From Planctomycetota bacterium (lineage in GTDB: Bacteria > Planctomycetota > Planctomycetia > Pirellulales > Pirellulaceae): a stretch of 64,000 bases of DNA. The position numbers and the translations under genes were made by a program. The DNA lies in assembly GCA_014381825.1 (NCBI GenBank), contig JACNKX010000128.1, positions 1-64,000 of the forward strand, read 5' to 3'. Positions 40,927 to 49,926 of the stretch are shown piece after piece; positions within the stretch are counted from its first letter, which is position 1; every line of letters begins with the position of its first letter. A model generated the notes under the pieces. The model did no database searches, was not told the DNA's origin, and saw only the letters and a list, made by a program, of their open reading frames with translations.

Positions 40927-43900
40927 ATGACTGATTCAACCGACCGAGCACAAAGCCTGTTTCTAGACGCCTTGGAAATCGCAACGGAACGCGACCGGGC
41001 GGCATATATCGAGGCTGAGTGCGGTGCAGATGGTGCGCTACGTCAAGAGGTCGAAGAACTGCTTGACCACGAGCAGCGGCTGGGACGGTTCTTGGAACCC
41101 GGCGATGAAGGGGCAGCCTCCACCATCGATACGTCGCCGGTCACCGAAACCGTCGGCAGTATCATTGGACCCTACAAGATTCGCGAACAGATCGGCGAAG
41201 GGGGCATGGGCATCGTCTTCGTCGCCGAGCAGAAGAAGCCGGTTCGACGCAAAGTCGCTCTGAAAATCATCAAACCCGGCATGGACACCCAAGAGGTCAT
41301 CGCCCGCTTCGAGGCTGAACGTCAAGCGTTGGCACTCATGGATCACCCCAACATCGCCAAAGTGCTGGAGGTAGGAACGACGGAGAAGGGGCGGCCGTAT
41401 TTTGCGATGGAACTCGTCCGAGGCGTTCCCATCACCGAATACTGCGACAACAAAACACTCAACACCAGCAAACGGCTGGAATTGTTCCTCCAGGTCTGCC
41501 GTGCCGTCCAGCATGCCCATCAGAAAGGAGTCATCCACCGCGACCTCAAGCCGACGAACATCTTGGTCACTTTGATAGATGCCGCCCCCGTTCCCAAAGT
41601 GATTGATTTCGGCGTTGCCAAAGCGGTCAATCAGCACCTGACGGATCGTTCCATCTACACGGCGCATACCCAGATGATCGGGACACCGATGTATATGAGT
41701 CCCGAACAGGCCGAAATGACCAACCAGGATGTCGATACCCGCAGCGATGTGTATTCGCTGGGCGTCCTGCTTTACGAGCTCCTGACTGGCAGCACGCCGT
41801 TCGACAAACAGACACTCAAGGAAGCCAGCTTCGACGAGATGCGGCGTATCATCCGCGAAGAGGATCCTCCCCGACCCAGTACGCGTATCAGCACACTGCA
41901 AGCCGAAGCTCTCTCGACGCTCTCGGCGCAACGGCATATTGACCCACACAAATTCAGCCGCCTGGTTCAGGGCGAACTCGACTGGATCGTGATGCAGGCC
42001 CTGGACAAAGATCGCACCCGCCGTTACGAATCGGCCAGCGCGTTTGCGGCTGATATCGAGCGGTACCTGGGCGACGAACCGGTCGAAGCGTGCCCGCCAT
42101 CGACTGTTTATAATCTTCGGAAGTATGCACGTCGAAATAAAGGGGTCTTGACGACGGCGTTTCTCATAGCTCTGGCACTGCTCGTTGGTACAGGCGTCAG
42201 CATCTGGCAAGCGATTGCAGCAAGCGACGCTCGTGATGTGGCTAATGAACGATTGATGGGCGAAACCAAAGCGAGAGCGGAAGCCGAGAAGCACCGCAAA
42301 CAGTCTGAGGCCAACTTTCAGAAGGCGCTCGATGCAGTTGACCAAATGCTGACACACGTCGGCACGGACGACAAGATTGCCGCAACTCCCGGGATGACAT
42401 TGATGCGACGGGAGATCCTGGAAGATGCGTTACAGTTCAATCAGGATTTACTCGTCGAGAATCCCAGCGATCCTCGTGTCCGATACGCAATTGCCATGGT
42501 CCGATTCAGTCTATGTCACACTTATCGTTCTCTTCACGACAGAGACAAAGCACTACTCCAGAATCGCCTCGCGCGAGCATCGCTCGAACGACTCATGGCT
42601 GAATCTCCATCAGATCTCAAGTATCAAACAGCGCTGGCTTCGGCCTGGAGCCAGTTTGGTTGGAACGCACTCGACCGTGAGGAGTCTATCAAGGCGTTCC
42701 AGAGGACGGCCATTCTGACTGAAACGCTCGTTGAAGCAGATCCGGACTCCATCGCTTATAAGGCCGCCCTCGTGGCCTGTTACCAGAGTCTGGGTTGGTA
42801 TCTACATGCAAACGGGGACGATGAAGGAGTCGGGTTCGTACGACGTGCGATTGCTCTTGGCGAACGCGAACCTCGGTCAAATGGTACGCTTGGTAATGCT
42901 TATCGGCATCTTGCGAAGATCCTGTTAAGTGAAGGTCCCCTCCCGGAGTCCGAGAACCTATTTAAGAAGGCCATCGCAGAATTCCAACGATATGTTGTCA
43001 AATACGGGGCCTCTGCTGAAGCCCCGCATTTTAGGAGTTGCCTTGCGTCAACACACATGGAATTCGGTGGGCTTTTGGCCCGTGCCGAGAGACTCGCTGA
43101 GGTGGAAGAATGCTATCGGCGAGCATTGGAATTACACGGGGAATTGGCAAGAGACTTTCCCTCGATAACCGGCCATCGAACGAATGCAATCCGAGATCGT
43201 TTCAAACTGACTGAACTACTCTTAAGAACCGGCCGGACTGAAGAGGCGACGCACACTCTCCGCGAGATTCATCCCCGCACAGCGGAGGAGCATGTCATGC
43301 GGGCCAAGCTGTTTGAGCAACAAAACGAGTTCGCAAATGCCCTGGCCGATTTCGAAAAGGCGGTGGAGCTGGAACCAAATGATCCTCACGGGCATTACTC
43401 GTTGGCATCATTCCTCAACATGGCCCAGCACATGAAATTTCGCGACTACGACAGAGCCCTTAAGCACGCTCAAGATGCCATCCGTCTGGCCCCGCAAAAT
43501 GTGAACTATCAATTTCTCCTTGGAAGAATGTACTTCAGAGTAGGTGATCACGATCGAGGTTTTGCTCGGTTTAAAAAGGTGCTCGAATTGGATCCGTCAA
43601 ACATCGGCGTGTATTGGGAACGATCAATTCAATATCAGAGGCGCGGAGAGTACGACCAAGCATTGGCGGATGCGGAGAAATTTGTTCAACTCACCGGGGG
43701 TGGCCACCTTCGGCGTGGCGGAGTCTACCAGGCACTCAAACAGTACGATAATGCCCTTGCTGACTACAAAATCGCAGAGCAGCGGAAACCGAACGACCTG
43801 TATGTCTACGAGGACCGCAGTGGCGTCTATGTATCTCTCAAACAGTACGACAACGCTCTAGCCGACCTCGACAAAGCTGCGGAACTGGCACCCTTCAGAT

Positions 43901-44661
43901 CATACATCTTCAAACGGCGAGGATTGGCGCATTATCACTTAGGGCATTACCCGGAAGCCCTCGCTGATATCGCCAGGGCCGTCGAGTTGAATCCGAAAGA
44001 CAGCAGCAACTTGTGGCGGATCCCCCAGGCAGACGTTGCGGCCTGTTCGGACAAATCCTTCCAGGGCGGGATGCTCAAACTGGCCGACAAGGCGGTCAAT
44101 GAGGCAGACACCGCCTACGTGCGGGTTGCACGCGCAGGGCTACTGGAAGCCTTGGGGCGACATGAGCAGGCGCTGGCCGACATCGACAAGGTCATCGAAC
44201 TCGATCCGGACAATGCAAATACTTGCAACCAAGCCGCGTGGTTTATCGCGAAACATGTCGGCAGGTCCGGATTAATCCAGGGGGCCGTCGTCCTGGCTCA
44301 AAAGGCTGTCGAGCTGGAACCGGGATCAGGAAGTTACTCAAACACGCTCGGCGTGGCCCAATACCGTGCCGGGAATTGGCAGGCTGCCATTGATGCTCTT
44401 CAAAAGTCGGACCAACTCGATAGCAAAGGCAGCACTTACAGTTTCAACGGCTTCTTCCTGAGCATGGCCCGCTGGCAACTCGGCCAGGAAGATGAAGCCC
44501 GGCGGACGTACCAGAAGTCTGTTGAATGGATGCAGAAAAACAGTCCGCGGGACAAAGAACTAATTCAATTCCTCACCGAGGCGGCGGAGCTGCTGGGGAT
44601 CCCGGTTGAGATCGACAAACCCGCCATACCCAAGGAAGTTGATTCTGAGCAGGAACGGTAA
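40927..44661 (+). CDS. membrane Ser/Thr protein kinase with C-terminal TPR repeats
   Basis: About 1244 residues from ATG 40927; a TTG further upstream lies inside the conserved element and is rejected. The kinase domain occupies about 83-385: IGEGGMG P-loop (89-95), Lys113, HRDLKPTN (204-211), DFG (227-229) and GTPMYMSPEQA. A transmembrane helix follows at 407-427. The rest, about 800 residues, is TPR-like helical repeats (for example YDNALADYKIAEQRKPNDLYVYEDRSGVY) and would lie outside the membrane. This ECF-linked kinase type is thought to phosphorylate the sigma factor or a partner in response to a periplasmic signal. Confidence 0.95.
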   Translation: MTDSTDRAQSLFLDALEIATERDRAAYIEAECGADGALRQEVEELLDHEQRLGRFLEPGDEGAASTIDTSPVTETVGSIIGPYKIREQIGEGGMGIVFVAEQKKPVRRKVALKIIKPGMDTQEVIARFEAERQALALMDHPNIAKVLEVGTTEKGRPYFAMELVRGVPITEYCDNKTLNTSKRLELFLQVCRAVQHAHQKGVIHRDLKPTNILVTLIDAAPVPKVIDFGVAKAVNQHLTDRSIYTAHTQMIGTPMYMSPEQAEMTNQDVDTRSDVYSLGVLLYELLTGSTPFDKQTLKEASFDEMRRIIREEDPPRPSTRISTLQAEALSTLSAQRHIDPHKFSRLVQGELDWIVMQALDKDRTRRYESASAFAADIERYLGDEPVEACPPSTVYNLRKYARRNKGVLTTAFLIALALLVGTGVSIWQAIAASDARDVANERLMGETKARAEAEKHRKQSEANFQKALDAVDQMLTHVGTDDKIAATPGMTLMRREILEDALQFNQDLLVENPSDPRVRYAIAMVRFSLCHTYRSLHDRDKALLQNRLARASLERLMAESPSDLKYQTALASAWSQFGWNALDREESIKAFQRTAILTETLVEADPDSIAYKAALVACYQSLGWYLHANGDDEGVGFVRRAIALGEREPRSNGTLGNAYRHLAKILLSEGPLPESENLFKKAIAEFQRYVVKYGASAEAPHFRSCLASTHMEFGGLLARAERLAEVEECYRRALELHGELARDFPSITGHRTNAIRDRFKLTELLLRTGRTEEATHTLREIHPRTAEEHVMRAKLFEQQNEFANALADFEKAVELEPNDPHGHYSLASFLNMAQHMKFRDYDRALKHAQDAIRLAPQNVNYQFLLGRMYFRVGDHDRGFARFKKVLELDPSNIGVYWERSIQYQRRGEYDQALADAEKFVQLTGGGHLRRGGVYQALKQYDNALADYKIAEQRKPNDLYVYEDRSGVYVSLKQYDNALADLDKAAELAPFRSYIFKRRGLAHYHLGHYPEALADIARAVELNPKDSSNLWRIPQADVAACSDKSFQGGMLKLADKAVNEADTAYVRVARAGLLEALGRHEQALADIDKVIELDPDNANTCNQAAWFIAKHVGRSGLIQGAVVLAQKAVELEPGSGSYSNTLGVAQYRAGNWQAAIDALQKSDQLDSKGSTYSFNGFFLSMARWQLGQEDEARRTYQKSVEWMQKNSPRDKELIQFLTEAAELLGIPVEIDKPAIPKEVDSEQER

Positions 44662-44967
44662 GCAGAATCGGCAAGGGGCTCGTCGTCAAAAGCGGCCGTT
44701 GAGGCCGTAACCGCAACGTAACTCTCACCGGCCAGGCAGTTCACGGGCGGTCGCTGTGCGCGCTCGCGAGCACGCTTTCCGCATTCTCCTACGCCCAATT
44801 CGAAGCAAGGCGAATCGCCAGCGTCGACCATTCCACTCCACGTCCGCTGTGCCCACACCTGACTTTCCGAAGTTCTCCGTGTTTTCTTGGCGGGTTTGCT
44901 CGGTCTCGCGTCGCATTGCTTTACAGACACACAGCAGCAACCAGTCCAATTGAAAATCGGCTTCCTA
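44662..44967. other. 306-bp intergenic region containing conserved element copy 2
   Basis: No gene is supported. The only feature I see is the 65-bp element listed next. Confidence 0.5.
44869..44933 (+). promoter_or_regulatory. 65-bp conserved element, copy 2 (upstream of the LEPR-XLL gene)
   Basis: Same element as at 40843-40907, differing at 12 of 65 positions and ending 34 bp before the ATG. The identical core spans 44882-44899. It may be an ECF-sigma-dependent promoter shared by kinase and surface-protein genes. Confidence 0.6.
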
Positions 44968-46968
44968 ATGGAGAACCCCGTCATGTTATCCCCACGTTCG
45001 TCAAAGAGCATCCAACGCCGTCGTAAACAAAGTCGCCGCAAGCAGCAGAATCGTCTGGCGCGTTTCGAGTCTCTGGAAGATCGACGCATGTTGGCGGGTG
45101 TTCCCACCTTCGTAATCGACGACGTACAGCAGGCCGAGGGTGACAGCGGCACCACGGCGTTTGTTTTCACGGTCTCTCGCTCTGGAAAGGTGAATCAACC
45201 ATCAACCGTTGATTACGTTGCCGCAGCCGATACGGCAACTGTTGGCGACGACTTTCAAGCAACCAGCGGCACCTTGAATTTCAGCTCCGGTGAGAAGACC
45301 AAGACCATCACCGTACCGGTCATTGGCGACACAACGACAGAGGATAACGAGACGTTCAATGTTGATTTGACTATCGTTGACAATGGCAAGTTCGGCGATA
45401 GCCGTGGCGTAGGTACGATTACGAACGACGACACGGGACCGGTCGTTCCCTCACTGTCCATCGACGACGTGACAGTTACCGAGGGTGACGCGAGCATCCA
45501 GTTCATCGACGCGTTTGTCACTGCGGGTAGCGGCGGATTAGACAACCCAAAGGAATTCATCTTCGGTCCCGATGGTAATCTGTTTGTGGTTGGCGGCCTT
45601 TCCGATAACGTTCTGCACTACAATGGAGCCACGGGAGAGTTGCTTGGCACTTTTGTGACCGATGGCAGCGGTGGGCTTGACGGCCCGCAGGGTTTACTCT
45701 TCGGTCCCGACGGCAACCTGTACGTGACCAGTCGTGCGACTGACGAGGTGCTCCGCTACAACGGAACGACTGGTACGTTCATGGACACGTTCGTGACCTC
45801 TGGCAGCAGCGGTTTGGATGACCCGCTTGATTTAGCATTTGGTGTCGATGGCAATCTTTACGTAGCCAGCGGTGGCACCAACGAGGTCCTGTATTTCAAT
45901 GGGACAGATGGGTCGCCCCTCGGGGCGTTCGTGACGGCTGGCAGTGGCGCGTTGGACCGGCCCAATGGTTTGGTGTTTGGACCCGACGCCAATCTGTATG
46001 TCATCTCCTTTGGTCCCGAAAGCGTGCTACGCTTCGACGGGACGACTGGGGCGTTGATGGGCACTTTCGTGACCTCTGCCAGCGGCGGTTTGGATGACCC
46101 CACCAATTTGCTGTTCGGTCCCGGTGGAGACCTATACGTAAGCAGCGCCCTTGGTGACAGCGTCCTCCGCTATGATGGATCAACCGGGGCATTTCTCGAG
46201 GCCTATGTGAGCGCTGGTAGCGGCGGCCTTGACCGCCCAATCGGTTTACTTTTCGACGCCGACGGCAACCTCCTCGTTGGTAGTCGTAACACCGACGAAG
46301 TGTTGCGTTTCGGCCACGCCTCCCAGGCGGTCTTCAACGTCAGCCTTTCTTTACCTAGCGCCGACCCGGTAACAGTCGACTTCGACACGTTCGACGGAAC
46401 AGCCTCAGCCGGCAGCGACTACACGGCGGCGAGCGGGACGCTCACGTTCGCGCCCGGCGAAACGTCGAAGACGATCATTGTGCCCACGACGAACGATACT
46501 GATCCAGAACCGAACGAGACCTTCACGGTCACGATCAGTAATCCGTCGGCCGGAACAACGATTGCAGATGGTCAGGGCGTGGGCACCATTGCCGACGACG
46601 ACAATGTAAACGACCCCAATGCATTATACGTTTACGACATTCGTTTTGAATCAAAACGTGGTGGCAAAGACTGGCGGGCCGTCTTTGAGATTCGTAACGA
46701 CTCCAACGCTGACGGCTTAGCCGGATCAGACGATTCTGTTCGCGCCGGTGTCACGGTGACGGTCAACTTCGCCGGTCAGACCTTTACGGGCGTTACTGAT
46801 TCCAATGGGATCTTCCGCACGAGTTGGCTGAGAAACCTGGGCAGTGGTAACCACTACGCCAATGCTGTGGATCTTGTCCTGGCCGGCTACTTCTGGGATC
46901 CGCTGGACCTGGACGATGAGGACGACTCGGACGGCGACGGCAAGCCAGACGACTTGCTTGTCCTCTGA
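44968..46968 (+). CDS. LEPR-XLL surface protein with Calx-beta and NHL-type repeats
   Basis: About 666 residues from ATG 44968. The N-terminus is an Arg/Lys-rich leader ending RLARFESLEDRRMLAG, the LEPR-XLL motif, an export-associated signal of planctomycete giant or surface proteins. Next come a Calx-beta domain (FVIDDVQQAEGDSGTTAFVFTV ... DTATVGDDF), about six beta-propeller-like repeats of some 45-47 residues (FVTAGSGGLDNPKEFIFGPDGNLFVV), a second Calx-beta domain and a C-terminal Asp-rich DPLDLDDEDDSDGDGKPDD Ca-binding stretch. It is probably extracellular and Ca-dependent. It is adjacent to the ECF/kinase pair and shares the upstream element with the kinase gene. Confidence 0.9.
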   Translation: MENPVMLSPRSSKSIQRRRKQSRRKQQNRLARFESLEDRRMLAGVPTFVIDDVQQAEGDSGTTAFVFTVSRSGKVNQPSTVDYVAAADTATVGDDFQATSGTLNFSSGEKTKTITVPVIGDTTTEDNETFNVDLTIVDNGKFGDSRGVGTITNDDTGPVVPSLSIDDVTVTEGDASIQFIDAFVTAGSGGLDNPKEFIFGPDGNLFVVGGLSDNVLHYNGATGELLGTFVTDGSGGLDGPQGLLFGPDGNLYVTSRATDEVLRYNGTTGTFMDTFVTSGSSGLDDPLDLAFGVDGNLYVASGGTNEVLYFNGTDGSPLGAFVTAGSGALDRPNGLVFGPDANLYVISFGPESVLRFDGTTGALMGTFVTSASGGLDDPTNLLFGPGGDLYVSSALGDSVLRYDGSTGAFLEAYVSAGSGGLDRPIGLLFDADGNLLVGSRNTDEVLRFGHASQAVFNVSLSLPSADPVTVDFDTFDGTASAGSDYTAASGTLTFAPGETSKTIIVPTTNDTDPEPNETFTVTISNPSAGTTIADGQGVGTIADDDNVNDPNALYVYDIRFESKRGGKDWRAVFEIRNDSNADGLAGSDDSVRAGVTVTVNFAGQTFTGVTDSNGIFRTSWLRNLGSGNHYANAVDLVLAGYFWDPLDLDDEDDSDGDGKPDDLLVL

Positions 46969-47007
46969 CACGGGTAACTTGAGATTCCAAAATCAAGCAA
47001 GAGACAT

Positions 47008-47040
47008 GCCGCTGGCCTTTGGGCTGGCGGCCTTTTCTTG
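47008..47040 (+). terminator. intrinsic terminator of the LEPR-XLL gene
   Basis: 10-bp stem with two G-U pairs (47008-47017 with 47022-47031), 4-nt loop, followed by CTTTTCTTG. It lies 40 bp after the stop codon. Confidence 0.7.
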
Positions 47041-47433
47041 CTCTGTCTCAAGAACTCATACGTATTCCGAGATGCGTGAAAAATGGACCCTTTTTTTGGA
47101 ACTGTGGTCCGCCGGTGTCGATTGTCGGTAGGTGCGGCGGGGTACAAGCCCGACGGTAGAAACGGACGTTGGCAAAGCTAACGCGGTGATGTCGACGGAC
47201 GGCTGTTTTGCACTCCACGAATTGCATTCGGTCCACGACCGAAGCTGCAAACCGCGTCGAACGGGCGGCATCGGAGGACGCTCGGCATCGCTGAGGTGTT
47301 CGGCCCGCCTACCGGGCCGAAACGTCTATTAACCCGAACGGGTCGGCGCGACAGAGACAACCGAGACTTTGGGCGTTGCGGGCACCGATTCCAAGGTGGT
47401 GCCGCCGTGGGTCGTTGTCGCGCGCGACAAATA

Positions 47434-47469
47434 GAGACATTGCCAGGAGAGACATTGCCAGGAGAGACA
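47434..47469. repeat. 15-bp tandem repeat, about 2.4 copies
   Basis: Unit GAGACATTGCCAGGA, two exact copies at 47434-47463 plus a partial third. Noncoding. Confidence 0.7.
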
Positions 47470-47507
47470 CGCCGATTCGCAACTCGTTGCGAGAATTGGC
47501 GTTTGCA

Positions 47508-47538
47508 CGAAAAAAGCCCAGGCGGTTGACCTGGGCTT
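47508..47538 (-). terminator. intrinsic terminator of the tRNA-Met transcript
   Basis: Stem AAGCCCAGG (47514-47522) with CCTGGGCTT (47530-47538) and a 7-nt loop. On the minus strand it is followed by a run of T. It lies 50 nt downstream of the tRNA 3' end. Confidence 0.8.
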
Positions 47539-47586
47539 GTTCACTTAACCCGCGGGTAGCGTGTTTTCGCTACAAGCGGATTCAAG

Positions 47587-47660
<74 letters not shown>

Positions 47661-47675
47661 TCATTTAGACTTCTT

Positions 47676-47703
47676 ATTCTAGTTTGTCGACAGACGCCGC
47701 CAA
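47676..47703 (-). promoter_or_regulatory. sigma-70 promoter of the tRNA-Met gene
   Basis: Minus strand: -35 TTGGCG (47703-47698), 16-bp spacer, -10 TAGAAT (47681-47676). The -10 lies 15 nt before the mature tRNA 5' end. Confidence 0.6.
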
Positions 47704-47870
47704 GGGGGCTAGGAAATACAGCCGCGGTCCGATGATTTAGACGGCCCGGTTACTTCGTTAGAATCGCAAGTGCCTTGCTGGTAGAGACTTCTTGCTTGGC
47801 AATCCGAATTCGGGGTGCTAGACTTTCTTTCAGAAGATGGGATTTCGGCGCTTCAGCAAAGCTTTTCTGT

Positions 47871-49769
47871 ATGTCCACTCGCGACTCTCAAGGCCCGGAT
47901 CTGCCACCTCAGCCTCCACGTGCCAATGTTGAGACGCCCTTGCCGCCTAGTGGAGCAGCGCAACCGCCGCAGGCTCCAGCGATCCCCCAACTGCCGTTGC
48001 CCAATGTCGCGTCAACTCCTGCTTCACCCCAGCAACCTGTAATCCCTCCTCATCTCGCAACGCCAACGTCTCCAGCTCTGCCTGCAGTTCCAACGTCTGC
48101 TGTCCCTGTTGCGCCAGTCGTCCCTCAAGTGTCTTCCGTAGCAGCGGAGCCAGTCGCGACGAACGTTCCAAATCCAATGTCGATCGCGACGCAGACGCCC
48201 AATCGCATGCAGGTCGCATCCGAGCCGGTCCAAGCTGCGCCCAAATCGGTGGCGAGGCATCGAGCTTTCCCCGCCGAACCGAAGGCGGAGCAAGATCCTT
48301 CTGCCGAATCCGATGATGACGAATTGGATCTCCGACAGACCATCGAACAATGGCGACAGATGATTGTCGCTTTCGTGACACGGATCGCTGTTCCAAGTGC
48401 CCCGCCTTGGATGGTGAGCATGTTGATTCATCTGGCCATTATCGTCGTTCTCGCGTTAGTTGCGTTGCCACGAATTGCCGAATCGACTTACGTCATCGAA
48501 GTCTCTTATGCGGAAGAGTTGGGCGAGCAGTTGTTCGACGACTCGCAGTTCCTTGAGGCGATAGAGCCGATTGAAACCGATCCGGCGCTCGCATTTGATG
48601 CGAAGGAAGTTGAGAATCCGCTGGCGTCTTCGGCGCTGCCGCAGTTCAAGTTGGAACTGTTCAATGCTGCCTCCGAAATGGAAACGCCAACTGTCGGCCT
48701 CGCGCTCAGCGGACGCGAGCCCGGCGCGAAGAAAGCAATGCTCGCCGCGTACGGCGGAACGAGCGAGACTGAGAATTCCGTCGAACTGGCTCTCAATTGG
48801 CTGAAACGAAACCAGAAGAGTGATGGAACTTGGAGTCTCGCTGGTCCGTACAAGGATGGGGTATCGGGAACTGAGAATTCGTTAGCGGCGACCGCGATGG
48901 CGCTGCTCGCGTTTCAAGGTGCTGGCAACACACACCAGTCAGGCGAGTTTAAGGCGAACGTCAAGAAGGGAATGGATGCCTTGCTCAAGATGCAAGATCG
49001 TGACGGCAGTTTCTTTTCGACACAACGAATTCAGAGTTCCCATCAGCTGTATAGCCAGGCACAAGCAACGATTGCCGTTTGCGAACTGTACGGGATGACT
49101 GAAGACTCGGCGCTGCGTGATCGCGCGCAACGGGCGCTCGACTACGCGGGCAGCATTCAAGCGGATGACGGACTTGGTGGAGGCGGCTGGCGGTATCAGC
49201 CTGGGAAGGACGCTGATACATCCGTCACCGGATGGTTTGTGATCGCTCTAAAGAGCGGCGAGATGGGAGGGCTTTCTGTCCCCAGTCCTGTAAAAGATCG
49301 GATCAGTCGTTTTTTGGATAACGTTGCGGCGATCCCTGGCGAAGGCGACAACTTCACCGACGGCAGTCGTTACCTGTACCGGATCGGAGAGAGAGAACAA
49401 CGCGTATCAATGACGGCCGAGGCGCTTCTTTGTCGTCAATATCTCGGCTGGGAGCACAATGACGGTCGACTGCTGGCGGGAGTTCAATATGTCGGCGAGA
49501 ACCCGATCGATTGGGACGCGCCGCATGTTTATTACTGGTACTACGCGACTCAGCTGATGCATCACATGGGCGGCGATGCGTGGGAAGATTGGAACGACGT
49601 GATGCGAAAGGCGTTACCAGCCGCGCAAGTAAAGACTGGACGGGAAAAGGGAAGTTGGAGTCCTGCGGGTGATCAATTCGGTTACACCGGCGGACGGTTA
49701 TTCATGACGTGTCTCTGCACGTACATGCTGGAAGTCTACTATCGGCACATGCCGATTTATCAACAGTAG
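47871..49769 (+). CDS. membrane-anchored prenyltransferase/squalene-cyclase-repeat (alpha-toroid) protein
   Basis: About 632 residues from ATG 47871. The N-terminal roughly 175 residues are Pro/Ala-rich and unstructured (PPQPPRANVETPLPP). A transmembrane helix lies at about 180-205 (MLIHLAIIVVLALVAL). The C-terminal part is an (alpha/alpha) toroid with repeats such as ALNWLKRNQKSDGTWSLAG, MDALLKMQDRDGSFFST and ALDYAGSIQADDGLGGGGW, the QxxDGSW-type repeats of squalene cyclases and complement-like proteins. No cyclase DXDD motif is evident, so it may be a binding or scaffolding protein. It precedes the DUF1549/1553 gene by about 160 bp. Confidence 0.85.
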   Translation: MSTRDSQGPDLPPQPPRANVETPLPPSGAAQPPQAPAIPQLPLPNVASTPASPQQPVIPPHLATPTSPALPAVPTSAVPVAPVVPQVSSVAAEPVATNVPNPMSIATQTPNRMQVASEPVQAAPKSVARHRAFPAEPKAEQDPSAESDDDELDLRQTIEQWRQMIVAFVTRIAVPSAPPWMVSMLIHLAIIVVLALVALPRIAESTYVIEVSYAEELGEQLFDDSQFLEAIEPIETDPALAFDAKEVENPLASSALPQFKLELFNAASEMETPTVGLALSGREPGAKKAMLAAYGGTSETENSVELALNWLKRNQKSDGTWSLAGPYKDGVSGTENSLAATAMALLAFQGAGNTHQSGEFKANVKKGMDALLKMQDRDGSFFSTQRIQSSHQLYSQAQATIAVCELYGMTEDSALRDRAQRALDYAGSIQADDGLGGGGWRYQPGKDADTSVTGWFVIALKSGEMGGLSVPSPVKDRISRFLDNVAAIPGEGDNFTDGSRYLYRIGEREQRVSMTAEALLCRQYLGWEHNDGRLLAGVQYVGENPIDWDAPHVYYWYYATQLMHHMGGDAWEDWNDVMRKALPAAQVKTGREKGSWSPAGDQFGYTGGRLFMTCLCTYMLEVYYRHMPIYQQ

Positions 49770-49926
49770 AGCCGTGTTCGATTCGTGTCGGCAAAACTTA
49801 CTTGTATCGAGCGGCGATACTGTCGACAATGATCGATAGTCGGTTGTGGCTCCGCGAAAAGATGTGCGTTGGCGAAGCGAACGTCGACTATCCCCGCCTT
49901 TGATCTTCATTCCAGCAGATTGCAAC

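Larger units (their letters stand above)
46969..47586. other. 618-bp intergenic region
   Basis: Contains two terminators (47008-47040 and 47508-47538) and a 15-bp tandem repeat (47434-47469). No gene is supported in it. Confidence 0.5.

Noticed and set aside
47056-47360. Short open frames between the LEPR-XLL gene and the tRNA
   Set aside because: No ribosome site, no family signal, and they overlap one another on both strands.
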